Shown here one piece after another: positions 7,970 through 14,820 of a stretch of DNA of 43,609 bases. Positions within the stretch are counted from its first letter, which is position 1. The number at the start of each line of letters is the position of its first letter. Origin of the DNA: Mycolicibacterium canariasense (GTDB lineage Bacteria > Actinomycetota > Actinomycetes > Mycobacteriales > Mycobacteriaceae); contig NZ_LQOL01000048.1 of the NCBI RefSeq assembly GCF_002101555.1, forward strand, positions 1 through 43,609, given 5' to 3'. The translations under genes and the position numbers were made by a program. A model generated the notes under the pieces. The model was not told where the DNA came from, did not search any database, and was given only the letters and a program-made list of their open reading frames with translations.

Positions 7970-8527
7970 GTGTCGGAGGATGACGTACGCAAAAGAGCGC
8001 TCGACGCTGCGCTGGAGGAACTGCAGCAGTGGGGCGTCGACCGGTTCAGCATCGAAGCTGTGGCTCAGCGCGGCCGTCTCGATCCCGGCTTCATGCGCCA
8101 ACAGTGGGGTACCGAAAGCCAGCTGATCATCGATGCGCTGTCGAGCTACAGCCAACTGATGGTCAGTCCACCCGACACCGGCTCGCTGTACGAGGATCTT
8201 TGCGAATTGGCGCTGGCGTTGGCGGACTACCTCAACGCGCCCGTGGGTCGGCGGATCGCGCGGATGCTGGTCATCGACAGCAAGTCGCAGGCAGCCGACG
8301 TGAGAACCCGCATCGCCTTCTACTCGATGCGGCGCGAAGTCATCGAGGTGATCTTCCGCCGCGCGGCAGAGCGCGGCGAGCTGCGGGCCGACGTCAAACC
8401 GGTCGTCGCGTTGCAGCTGTTGACCGCACCTCTGCACACCTTCGCGCTCTACCGCAACGACCAGGTCGACCCGGCGTACTGCCGTATGGTGGCCGACCTG
8501 GTCGCGCGCGCGATCACCGTCGCTTAA
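7970..8527 (+). CDS. TetR/AcrR-family transcriptional regulator
   Basis: A 185-residue one-domain repressor type. The N-terminal helix-turn-helix is DVRKRALDAALEELQQWGVD, then RFSIEAVAQRGRLDPGFMRQ and QWGTESQLIIDAL. The rest is a helical ligand-binding/dimer domain with GRRIARMLVIDSK and a C-terminal LLTAPLHTFALYRN. GTG 7970 is preceded by a purine-rich stretch (GAGAGGGGG); no ATG lies near. It converges on hmp, their stops overlapping by four bases, so it is not co-transcribed with hmp-nsrR. Target genes and ligand are unknown; it may have controlled the truncated exporter upstream. Confidence 0.85.
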   Translation: MSEDDVRKRALDAALEELQQWGVDRFSIEAVAQRGRLDPGFMRQQWGTESQLIIDALSSYSQLMVSPPDTGSLYEDLCELALALADYLNAPVGRRIARMLVIDSKSQAADVRTRIAFYSMRREVIEVIFRRAAERGELRADVKPVVALQLLTAPLHTFALYRNDQVDPAYCRMVADLVARAITVA

Positions 8528-9747
8528 CCCAGCAGCCAGTCGTTCGGGGAGAACAGCTCGCAGTGCACGCGCTCTGCGGTCACACCCTTGTCCAGCAGCT
8601 GAGTCCGGACTGCCTGCACGAAACCGTTTCCACCGCACAGGTACACCTGCACGTCGTCGGCGAGGTCGATGCCGGCGACGTTCATCAGGCCGGCGTGGAC
8701 ACCGGCGTTCCCGGCGGTCAGGCCGTCCTCGTACCAGATGTCCAGCGAGGCGTGCGTTAGTTGCTTGACGAGCTCGGACTGCCGCTCGCGCAGCGGGTGG
8801 CTCTGGTCGCTGCGGTCGGCGTGCAGTACCTGTACCCGGGCGTCCGGGGCGTGCGCCGCGAGGTGCTCGAGGAAACCGATCATCGGGGTGACGCCGATGC
8901 CTGCCGAGATCAACACCAGCGGCGCAGCACCGTCGGGTGCCGGCAGGTCACCGAACGGGACGGTGACGTCGAGGACGTCGCCGACGCAGATGTTGGCGGC
9001 GATCCAGTTCGACACCTCACCGGCAGGCTGCTCCCCCACCGCGGCGACCGGCCGGACGGCGAACGTCAGCTCACCGCTGCCGGCGGCGTTGACCAGGCTG
9101 TACTGGCGCAGCTGCCGGGCACCGTCGGGCATCGTGACACCGACCGAAACGTATTGGCCGGGGAGGAAATCCGGGAACGGCTGACCGGACGGAACGACGG
9201 TGACCAGCACCGCACCCGAGGGGTCGTCGACGCGGGCCTGCACCCGCGCCCGGCGGTAGACGTCGCCGTCGGCCACGCCCGCACCCCGGTAGAGGTCCTT
9301 CTCCAGCGCGATCAAGGTGTCGGCCATGATCCAGTACACCCGGTCCCAGGCCGCGGCGACATCCGCGGTGACGGTGTCGGCGCCCAGCACCGCGACGATC
9401 GCGGCGAACAGGTGCTCGTGCACGATCGAGTACTGGTCGGGCAAGATGCCCAGCGACGCATGCTTGTGCCCGATCCGCGACAGCAGCTCGGCCGGATGCG
9501 GCAGGTCGGGATCGACCAGGTGGGTGGCGAAGGTCGCGATCGACGCGGCCAGCGCCCGCTGCTGAGCGCCTTGGGCCTGGTTGCCGCGGTTGAACAGGTT
9601 GCGCAGCAGTTCCGGATGAGCGTCGAACATTCCGCGATAGAACTCGGTGGTGATCTCGTCGATGTGCGCCCCGATCAGCGGCAAGGTCGCGGACACCACC
9701 TCGGCGTGAGCGGGCTCCAGCTGGGCGGGAGTGGCGATGACGGTCAT
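8524..9747 (-). CDS. hmp: Flavohemoprotein, nitric oxide dioxygenase
   Basis: A cytosolic enzyme that oxidises NO to nitrate using O2 and NAD(P)H. The 407 residues match full-length family members. The globin domain (about 1-150) has the proximal heme histidine in RIGHKHASLG (H96) and a distal tyrosine near TTEFYRGMF. The FAD domain contains RQYSL, and the NAD-binding domain has SAGIGVTPM and LCGGNGF. ATG 9747 overlaps the nsrR stop (ATGA), so the two genes form one operon with their likely NO-responsive regulator first. It sits inside a chromosomal-looking block that interrupts an IS256 transposase within the transposon, giving the mobile element NO detoxification cargo. Confidence 0.93.
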   Translation of the reverse strand: MTVIATPAQLEPAHAEVVSATLPLIGAHIDEITTEFYRGMFDAHPELLRNLFNRGNQAQGAQQRALAASIATFATHLVDPDLPHPAELLSRIGHKHASLGILPDQYSIVHEHLFAAIVAVLGADTVTADVAAAWDRVYWIMADTLIALEKDLYRGAGVADGDVYRRARVQARVDDPSGAVLVTVVPSGQPFPDFLPGQYVSVGVTMPDGARQLRQYSLVNAAGSGELTFAVRPVAAVGEQPAGEVSNWIAANICVGDVLDVTVPFGDLPAPDGAAPLVLISAGIGVTPMIGFLEHLAAHAPDARVQVLHADRSDQSHPLRERQSELVKQLTHASLDIWYEDGLTAGNAGVHAGLMNVAGIDLADDVQVYLCGGNGFVQAVRTQLLDKGVTAERVHCELFSPNDWLLG

Positions 9748-10202
9748 CGGGGGTTCCTTTCAATCGGCGGGGTGAAACTCACAGGAAGAACTTTCAGCGT
9801 GGGCCCGCGCGCCAGATCGCTGACGGTGAAGCGGTCGAGTTCGCTGTAGAACGCCTCTTTGGCGTCGGCCAGCGCGCGGCGCAGCCGGCAGGCGGCTACC
9901 AGCGGGCACGGATTCTCACCGCCGCACTCGACGACCTCACGGTCGCCTTCGAGGCGACGAACCAGCCAGCCGACGGACGCGGTGCGGCCGGCGTCGGTCA
10001 GTGTCAGACCTCCGACCCGTCCGCGCCGCGCCGACACCATGCCCAACTCGACCAGGCGGGACACGGCTTTGGCGACGTGGTTCTCCGATGCGGCGGCGCC
10101 GGTGGCGATCGACCTTGTGGTGATGCGCTGGCCGTCGGATTCGCCTGCGGCCAGCAGCATCATGGCCCGAAGGCCAAGGTCGGTGAACCGGGTGAGCTGC
10201 AC
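9744..10202 (-). CDS. nsrR: NsrR-type Rrf2-family NO-sensing repressor
   Basis: A 152-residue Rrf2-family regulator: winged helix-turn-helix at the N terminus (QLTRFTDLGLRAMMLLAAGE, then ENHVAKAVSRLVELGMVSAR) and a three-cysteine cluster C93-x5-C99-x5-C105 (CGGENPCPLVAAC), as in NsrR, which binds an Fe-S cluster destroyed by NO. It is the first gene of an operon with hmp, overlapping it by four bases. In the family, loss of the cluster releases the operator and induces hmp. A palindrome about 20 bases upstream of the start is a good operator candidate. IscR and RsrR have related spacing, but the hmp linkage favours NsrR. Confidence 0.88.
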   Translation of the reverse strand: MQLTRFTDLGLRAMMLLAAGESDGQRITTRSIATGAAASENHVAKAVSRLVELGMVSARRGRVGGLTLTDAGRTASVGWLVRRLEGDREVVECGGENPCPLVAACRLRRALADAKEAFYSELDRFTVSDLARGPTLKVLPVSFTPPIERNPR

Positions 10203-10222
10203 GATTACGACGCTAGTAATTG

Positions 10223-10237
10223 CGCATCCGCGATGCG
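10223..10237. promoter_or_regulatory. Candidate NsrR operator palindrome
   Basis: CGCATC-CGC-GATGCG is a perfect 6-3-6 inverted repeat 21-35 bp upstream of the nsrR ATG, flanked by AATT on one side and ACTTTT on the other. Its position suits autorepression of nsrR-hmp. It does not closely match AT-rich NsrR sites known elsewhere, so the protein-site pairing is inference. Confidence 0.5.
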
Positions 10238-10300
10238 ACTTTTACCGCTGTGGGGTCAAACACCTCGTTACGTGCGGCTTTTCCACCTGCTCGTTTGTGC

Positions 10301-10848
10301 TCAAACGCCTGAAATGTCGAGGGCGTGAGCGGCGGCGAAAGCCAGCGCCTGCGAGACGTCGACCTTCGCGCCGCGCAGTTGTGCGGTGGTCCACAGCGAT
10401 GCGTCCACCCGGGCGCCCCGAAGATCGGAGCCCTCGAGTCGGGCCTGGGTGATCCGCGCGCCGCTCAGATCCGCTCCGGCGAGCACCGCTTCCCGGAGAT
10501 CGGCATTGACCAGGTTGGCCTCGCGGAACCGGCACCCGGTCAGGTCGACCTTGCGCAGATCGGCACCGCCGAGCGCGGCCAACGTGAAATCCACCTCGAC
10601 CAACGTGATCGGACGCATGCGGCACTCGGTGAACGACGAACCGAGAAAAGTGCAGTGCCGAAACGTGCTGTGCCACAGCGACGTCCGCCGGAACGTGCAG
10701 TTTCGGAACGCGGAGCCGATGTGCTCGGACTCCGAGAAGTCGACTCCGGAGAAGTCGCATTCGGTGAACACCACGCGCTCGGTGCGCAGCCGGCTGAAGT
10801 CCTCGTCGCGGAAGTTCTCGCCGCTGTACTCGCGGTCAGTCTCGACGG
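10301..10848 (-). pseudogene. mfpA: mfpA (pentapeptide-repeat gyrase protector), start lost
   Basis: About 182 codons of a right-handed beta-helix pentapeptide-repeat protein closely resembling MfpA of mycobacteria, a DNA mimic that binds gyrase and can lower fluoroquinolone susceptibility. Visible signatures: FRDEDFSRLRTERVVF, CDFSGVDFSESEHIGSAF, DFTLAALGGADLRKVDLTG, LAGADLSGARITQARLEG, and the C-terminal ALAFAAAHALD. The 5' end merges with IS256 transposase sequence at about 10848, just before the residues aligning with the native N terminus, so only a few codons and the start are missing. The reading frame stays open to 10981 through IS DNA, so a hybrid start is conceivable. The upstream conservon partners (mfpB-E) are absent. 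Confidence 0.8.
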
Positions 10849-12081
10849 GCTGAGGTCGCCGCCTACGTGGCCCAGTTCGCCGATCAGCTCGATGAGAAGG
10901 GGCATCGGCTGGTGGTCCGCAACGGCTATCACCAGGCCCGCGAGGTGCTGACGGCAGCCGGGGCAGTTGAGGTGAAAGCACCGCGAGTCAACGACAAACG
11001 CGTCGACCCCGACACCGGTGAACGGAAACGGTTCTCCTCGGCGATCCTGCCGGCCTGGGCACGCAAGTCACCGCAGATGAGCGAAGTGCTGCCGCTGCTG
11101 TACCTGCACGGGCTGTCCACCAGCGACTTCACCCCCGCTCTGGAGCAGTTCCTGGGCTCGGGTGCCGGGCTCTCGGCCACCACGATCACCCGGCTGACCA
11201 GCCAGTGGCAGGACGAGGCCCGCGCGTTTGCCGCCCGGGACCTGTCGGGCACCGACTACGTCTACCTGTGGGTCGACGGCATCCACCTCAAGGTCCGCCT
11301 GGACCAGGAAAAGCTGTGTCTGCTGGTGATGCTCGGCGTGCGCGCGGACGGCCGCAAAGAGCTCGTGGCGATCACCGACGGCTACCGGGAATCGACCGAG
11401 TCGTGGGCTGATCTGCTGCGCGACTGTAAACGACGCGGCATGACCGCACCCGTGCTCGCCGTCGGCGATGGCGCACTCGGCTTCTGGAAAGCGGTACGCG
11501 AGGTGTTCCCGGCCACCAAAGAACAGCGGTGCTGGTTTCATAAGCAAGCCAATGTGCTTGCCGCCCTGCCGAAATCAGCGCACGCGTCGGCGTTGTCGGC
11601 ACTCAAGGAGATCTACAACGCCGAGGATATCGACAAGGCCCAGGTCGCGGTCAAGGCCTTCACGGTCGACTTCGGGGCCAAGTACCCCAAGGCGGTCGCC
11701 AAGATCACCGACGATCTGGACACCCTACTGGAGTTCTACCACTATCCCGCCGAGCACTGGATCCACCTACGCACGACAAATCCGATCGAAAGCACCTTTG
11801 CCACAGTACGTTTGAGAACCAAGGTCACCAAGGGGCCGGGATCACGTGCGGCTGGTCTGGCCATGGCCTACAAGCTCATCGACGCCGCCGCGGCCCGCTG
11901 GCGTGCCGTCAACGCACCACACCTGGTCGCCCTGGTCCGCGCCGGCGCGGTCTTCCACAAGGGCAAACTGCTCGAACGCCCCACCGAAATCACCCCACCG
12001 ACACCGCCCTCAGACGGCGATCAGCAAGCCGGAACGGAGGTCGCCTGAAACACGCCGATCCACAGGTACTGACAATTCCTC
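10849..12081 (+). mobile_element. IS256-family element, 3' portion with right end
   Basis: Starts inside the transposase (GCT GAG GTC...) at the codon that follows the fragment ending at 7580, and runs to a terminal repeat ending GACAATTCCTC at 12081. The right end cuts the small membrane gene of the Pycsar-like operon. The left part of the same IS lies 3.3 kb upstream, separated by the hmp block. No matching left terminal repeat was found. Confidence 0.75.
10867..12048 (+). CDS. IS256-family transposase, N-terminally split
   Basis: A 393-residue open frame covering most of an IS256/Mutator-type transposase. The catalytic DDE residues are visible: YVYLWVDGIHLKVRL (Asp), VLAVGDGALGFWKAV (Asp) and RTTNPIESTFATVR (Glu), with the CWFHKQANVL zinc/insertion region between. 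The first 47 or so residues are missing and lie at 7440-7580. Translation could begin at GTG 10867 or read in from upstream, but the N-terminal DNA-binding region would be lost, so activity is doubtful. The tail after HKGKLLERP is a variable proline-rich extension. Confidence 0.85.
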   Translation: MAQFADQLDEKGHRLVVRNGYHQAREVLTAAGAVEVKAPRVNDKRVDPDTGERKRFSSAILPAWARKSPQMSEVLPLLYLHGLSTSDFTPALEQFLGSGAGLSATTITRLTSQWQDEARAFAARDLSGTDYVYLWVDGIHLKVRLDQEKLCLLVMLGVRADGRKELVAITDGYRESTESWADLLRDCKRRGMTAPVLAVGDGALGFWKAVREVFPATKEQRCWFHKQANVLAALPKSAHASALSALKEIYNAEDIDKAQVAVKAFTVDFGAKYPKAVAKITDDLDTLLEFYHYPAEHWIHLRTTNPIESTFATVRLRTKVTKGPGSRAAGLAMAYKLIDAAAARWRAVNAPHLVALVRAGAVFHKGKLLERPTEITPPTPPSDGDQQAGTEVA

Positions 12082-12341
12082 ATGAACGAGAGCACTGTGA
12101 GCAGCGCGAACCCGCCGACGAGCAGACCAGCGGGGCACGGCCTGCTCATTGCCTTGAAGACCGCGGGAGCACTGCTGTTGAACATTGTCGCTGCGACACC
12201 AAGGCCGGCGGCCAGAATGGTTGCTTTGGTGTCTCCGAAACGCGCCCATCCGGCCATTTGGTCGATGGCCGCAATGCTCCCTGTGCCTTCGGATGTCTGC
12301 GGCGTCTGCCCTTCGCTTGCCGGGTCGGCGTCAGACAGCAA
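12021..12341 (-). pseudogene. Pycsar-type small membrane effector, 3' end cut by IS256
   Basis: The third gene of the cyclase operon. From TTG 12341, which overlaps the E2-like gene by 11 bases, it encodes a soluble start, then IDQMAGWARFGDTKATILAA and GLGVAATMFN (first membrane helix) and GLLVGGFALLTVLSF (second). The W-x-R-F-x-DTKA motif before the first helix is typical of the transmembrane effector family of Pycsar systems, which damage the membrane when bound by cCMP or cUMP. At 12081 the frame runs into the IS256 terminal repeat and stops at 12021, so the last membrane segment or tail is replaced. The effector assignment is by motif and operon context. Confidence 0.6.
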
Positions 12342-12949
12342 CGGAATCGACGCCCTCGACCGGCCACTTTCGGGTGATCCGCCACTCGCTGTAGGCAGCC
12401 AACCAGTGCGCCGCCCATGCGGTTGCCGTTGCCACTGTGTGCTGGCTGGGATCCCAGTCGTCACGGTCGGCGACACATAGGCTTCCAGTAGTGAATAGGT
12501 GCGGCGGCTTCTGCCAGCGGCGTCCCGCGTTCGCCCCGAGCCGTGGCTGCGTCACGTGAACCCGCGGTAGACCTTTGATCGCGGCGGGTCATGATGAGCA
12601 CGGTGAACCGGCCGCGGCCCGTATCGATGACGCCGCCCCAACTTGGCGGAGCCCCGTCGTCTGACGGAAGGTACAGGAACTCCGGGAAGGACTCCTTCAT
12701 AGCGTCGACATGACGGGTGAGCGCCCCATGGTCTGCCCACCAGTCCACATGCGACTGGGCCAACACGTTGTCGGCCTCCTCCTCGCCACCATGAAACCTG
12801 TGCGGGGCTACGGCGGTAACAGGGCCGTAGTCCCTGTGAACCGGTCCGGAGGGCGTGGTTGTGACGTTATCGAAGACAACCCGCCCAGCGACCGTGACAA
12901 ATCTGGGCACGTGAACGCCGTGATGGCGAGGTAGCGCGGGAATCGACAT
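12331..12949 (-). pseudogene. E2 ubiquitin-conjugating-like protein, frameshifted
   Basis: Starting at ATG 12949 (12952 and 12955 also possible), 8 bases past the cyclase stop and after CTGGAG, one frame encodes a helical N terminus, then FPEFLYLPSDD, WGGVIDTGRGRFTVLIMTRR. Near 12575 the homology moves to another frame: IKGLPRVHVTQPRLG, PPHLFTTGSLCVADRDDW and TAWAAHWLAAYSEWRITRKW. Together they form a bacterial E2-like fold; C in GSLC is the expected conjugating cysteine and the AWAAHWL..YSEWR helix is typical of bacterial E2 families. The frame change needs one indel in GATCAAAGG (minus strand). It may be a real mutation, a sequencing error or, less likely, programmed frameshifting. In CBASS such proteins prime the synthase; a parallel role for a cyclase is inference. 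Confidence 0.65.
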
Positions 12950-12962
12950 CATCATCTCCAGT

Positions 12963-13760
12963 TCATTGGATTGCGATCCGGCTCGAAGGGTGGCCATCGA
13001 GCTGCTCCACCGTCCCAGGGATGTGTGGAAGCGTTGTGCGCCAGCGATAGTCGTAAAAGCGGTAATAGCGCACTAGATGATCGCGTTGATACCGCTTCGG
13101 GGACTGTTCGTGTTCAATCAGCTGCGAGTCGGGCAACAATCGCTGCACGCCTTCGCCCACAACCACTTCCCACGACTTTGCCTGTTTCTCGCACTTGGCC
13201 GCAAAGTTGGCCGCGAACCCAATTACGTTCACTTCACTGTGATCCTGGCTTCCGGATCGAACAAACGTCAGCCGTCCGTAGTCGACTCCAGCGCGGGCTT
13301 GAACCCGCCGGATTCCTACCGCCTCGAGCCGCGGGTTCAGACCCTGTTCCACCGCATTCAACGCATGGGCACACGCACCAAGGGCCATCACCGCGTCTGC
13401 TTCGGGTTGGCCCGGCCCAAATCCCGCGAAGAGCCCGTCGCCCCGCAGGCCAAGTGGGAATCCGCCAAATCCGGAAACAATCTCGACGAAGGCACTCAGC
13501 ACCGCGCGCGCGAGGTCAACTACTGCATCTTCGTCATCCCAAAAGGAGCGCCCGGTGAAATCGGTGAGATCGATGAACGCTACGGCGAGAGAAGCCAGCT
13601 TGCGGCCACCTACCTCAAGCTCTTCGAATTCCGGGTGGCCAAGTGCCTTCGACCGCAGCGACGGGGCCGCAGACGCCTGGATCGACCGGTAACCCGCTTG
13701 ACGGCGCCAATAGTCGCCCATCACGGCATCACCGAACTGATCGGCCGTCAGTACCGTCAT
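12963..13760 (-). CDS. Class III nucleotide cyclase, Pycsar PycC-like
   Basis: A 265-residue soluble protein with a single class III cyclase domain from about residue 55 to 210. Metal-binding aspartates: D64 in AFIDLTDFTG and D108 in GLRGDGLFAGF. The transition-state region VNVIGFAANFAAKC keeps N185 but has Lys where adenylate cyclases often have Arg. The preceding HPEFEELEVGGRKLASLAV resembles the lead-in of Pycsar cyclases, which make cCMP or cUMP on phage infection. It has no membrane, HAMP or PAS region, unlike most mycobacterial adenylate cyclases. It heads a three-gene operon with an E2-like and a membrane protein. The base specificity cannot be read with certainty. Confidence 0.75.
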   Translation of the reverse strand: MTVLTADQFGDAVMGDYWRRQAGYRSIQASAAPSLRSKALGHPEFEELEVGGRKLASLAVAFIDLTDFTGRSFWDDEDAVVDLARAVLSAFVEIVSGFGGFPLGLRGDGLFAGFGPGQPEADAVMALGACAHALNAVEQGLNPRLEAVGIRRVQARAGVDYGRLTFVRSGSQDHSEVNVIGFAANFAAKCEKQAKSWEVVVGEGVQRLLPDSQLIEHEQSPKRYQRDHLVRYYRFYDYRWRTTLPHIPGTVEQLDGHPSSRIAIQ

Positions 13761-13895
13761 CGGCAGGCTCCAAATCCATAACCAGGTCGACCCACCAGCG
13801 GCCTGGCCAACGCCTCACAGCGTGACGCCAAGCCTGGTTGCTAGCCCCGAACAAGTATGGCCGAACCCACCGACAACCTATGGGAGGTCGACAAC

Positions 13896-13919
13896 GTGTC
13901 GCGGACGCGTTCGCGACAC
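13896..13919. repeat. Right subterminal inverted repeat of the Tn554-like element
   Basis: Arms GTGTCGCG (13896-13903) and CGCGACAC (13912-13919) are perfect complements around 8 bp. The right arm extends to the 14-bp motif that also occurs, oppositely oriented, at 265-278. It lies about 50 bp inside the right junction. Likely a TnpA/TnpB binding site. It also lies 136-159 bp upstream of the cyclase start. Confidence 0.6.
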
Positions 13920-13971
13920 ATCTAGCTGCTGGAATCAGCTTCTGCTAACGCCACCAGTCGCTAACCGCGGT

Positions 13972-14820
13972 GTTGAGCGCGGCGAGCAGGTCGACCACCT
14001 CGGCCCCGCGTACCTCGCCGACGACGATGCGGTCCGGCCGCATCCGCAGTGCCTGCCGAACGAGGTCACGCACGGCGACCTCGCCGACGCCTTCGACGTT
14101 CGCGCCGCGCGCCACCAGCTTGACCACGTGCGGGTGCCGGGGTGCGAGTTCGGCGGCATCCTCGACGCACACGATCCGTTCGGCCGGGTCGATCGCGCCG
14201 AGCAGCGCCGCCAGCAGGGTGGTCTTCCCGGCCCCGGTACCGCCGGAGACGAGGAACGCCAGCCGGGCCCGCAGGATCGCGTCGAGCAGCCGCGCCGCCG
14301 GTTCGGCGATGGCGCCCGCGGCGATCAGCGCACCCAGATCCTGGTCGGCCGGCCGCAACACCCGCAGCGACAGGCAGGTGCCGGCCGCCGCGATCGGCGG
14401 CAGCACCGCGTGCAGGCGTACCGGATCCTCTCCCAGGCAGGTCAGCTGGCCGTCCACCCACGGCTGGCTCTCGTCGAGGCGGCGGCCCGCAGCGAGGGCC
14501 AACCGCTGCGCGAGCCGCCGCACCGCGCCTTCGTCGGCAAAGCGGATCTCGGTGCGCGACATGCCTTCTCCACGGTCCACCCATACCGCGTCGGGTGCGG
14601 TCACCAGGACGTCGGTGGTGCCGGGCAGGCGCAGCAGCGGGTCCAGCGGCCCGGCGCCGGTGAGCTCGGTCTGCAGCACCCGCATGGTGGCGAGGACATC
14701 GGTGTCACCGAGCAGACCACCGGATTCCGCGCGGATCGCGGCGGCGACGATCGCCGGATGCAACGGCGCGGCCTCGATCGCGAGCCGTTCCCGGACCCGG
14801 TCGATCAACGAGGCCGTCAT
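13972..14820 (-). pseudogene. tadA: tadA (Tad/Flp pilus ATPase), interrupted 5' portion
   Basis: From ATG 14820 the product (MTASLIDRVRERLAIEAAPL...) is a TadA/CpaF-type secretion ATPase, homologue of Rv3659c, which powers Flp pilus assembly at the inner membrane. The Walker A motif is LVSGGTGAGKTTLLAALLG and the Walker B region DRIVVGEVRGAEV. The family sequence stops at LLAALNT; eight foreign codons and a stop follow at 13945. The C-terminal continuation is at 78-209. It overlaps ssd (Rv3660c homologue) by four bases, the usual operon order. The downstream tadB/tadC and flp genes would lie beyond the window's left edge. With the ATPase C terminus lost, pilus assembly by this locus is probably abolished. 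Confidence 0.88.

Larger units (their letters stand above)
210..13971. mobile_element. Tn554-family transposon inserted in tadA, with nested elements
   Basis: The two halves of tadA lie on either side of this 13.76-kb block, with CGGT at 206-209 and again at 13968-13971. Near the left end are three co-oriented overlapping genes of Tn554 layout: tnpA, tnpB and tnpC. The motif TGTCGCGAACGCGT occurs at 265-278 and, inverted, at 13905-13918, about 50-56 bp inside each junction, which supports these as the two ends of one element. Cargo includes an IS1549-like IS, an orphan antitoxin, a split IS256 element around an nsrR-hmp block, and a Pycsar-like operon. Tn554 elements use tyrosine recombinases and do not normally make target duplications, so CGGT may be a crossover core. 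Confidence 0.75.

Noticed and set aside
7318..12090. ATGAACGTG (7318) and ATGAACGAG (12082) as a target duplication of the split IS256 element
   Set aside because: Eight of nine bases match and the length suits IS256, but the sequence after 7326 does not match the right terminal repeat, and the left copy lies at the intact end of the antitoxin gene.
14142..14663. Long plus-strand frames opposite tadA and ssd (up to 712 codons)
   Set aside because: Low-complexity Arg/Pro/Ser composition typical of antisense frames in GC-rich DNA; the minus strand has clear ATPase motifs.
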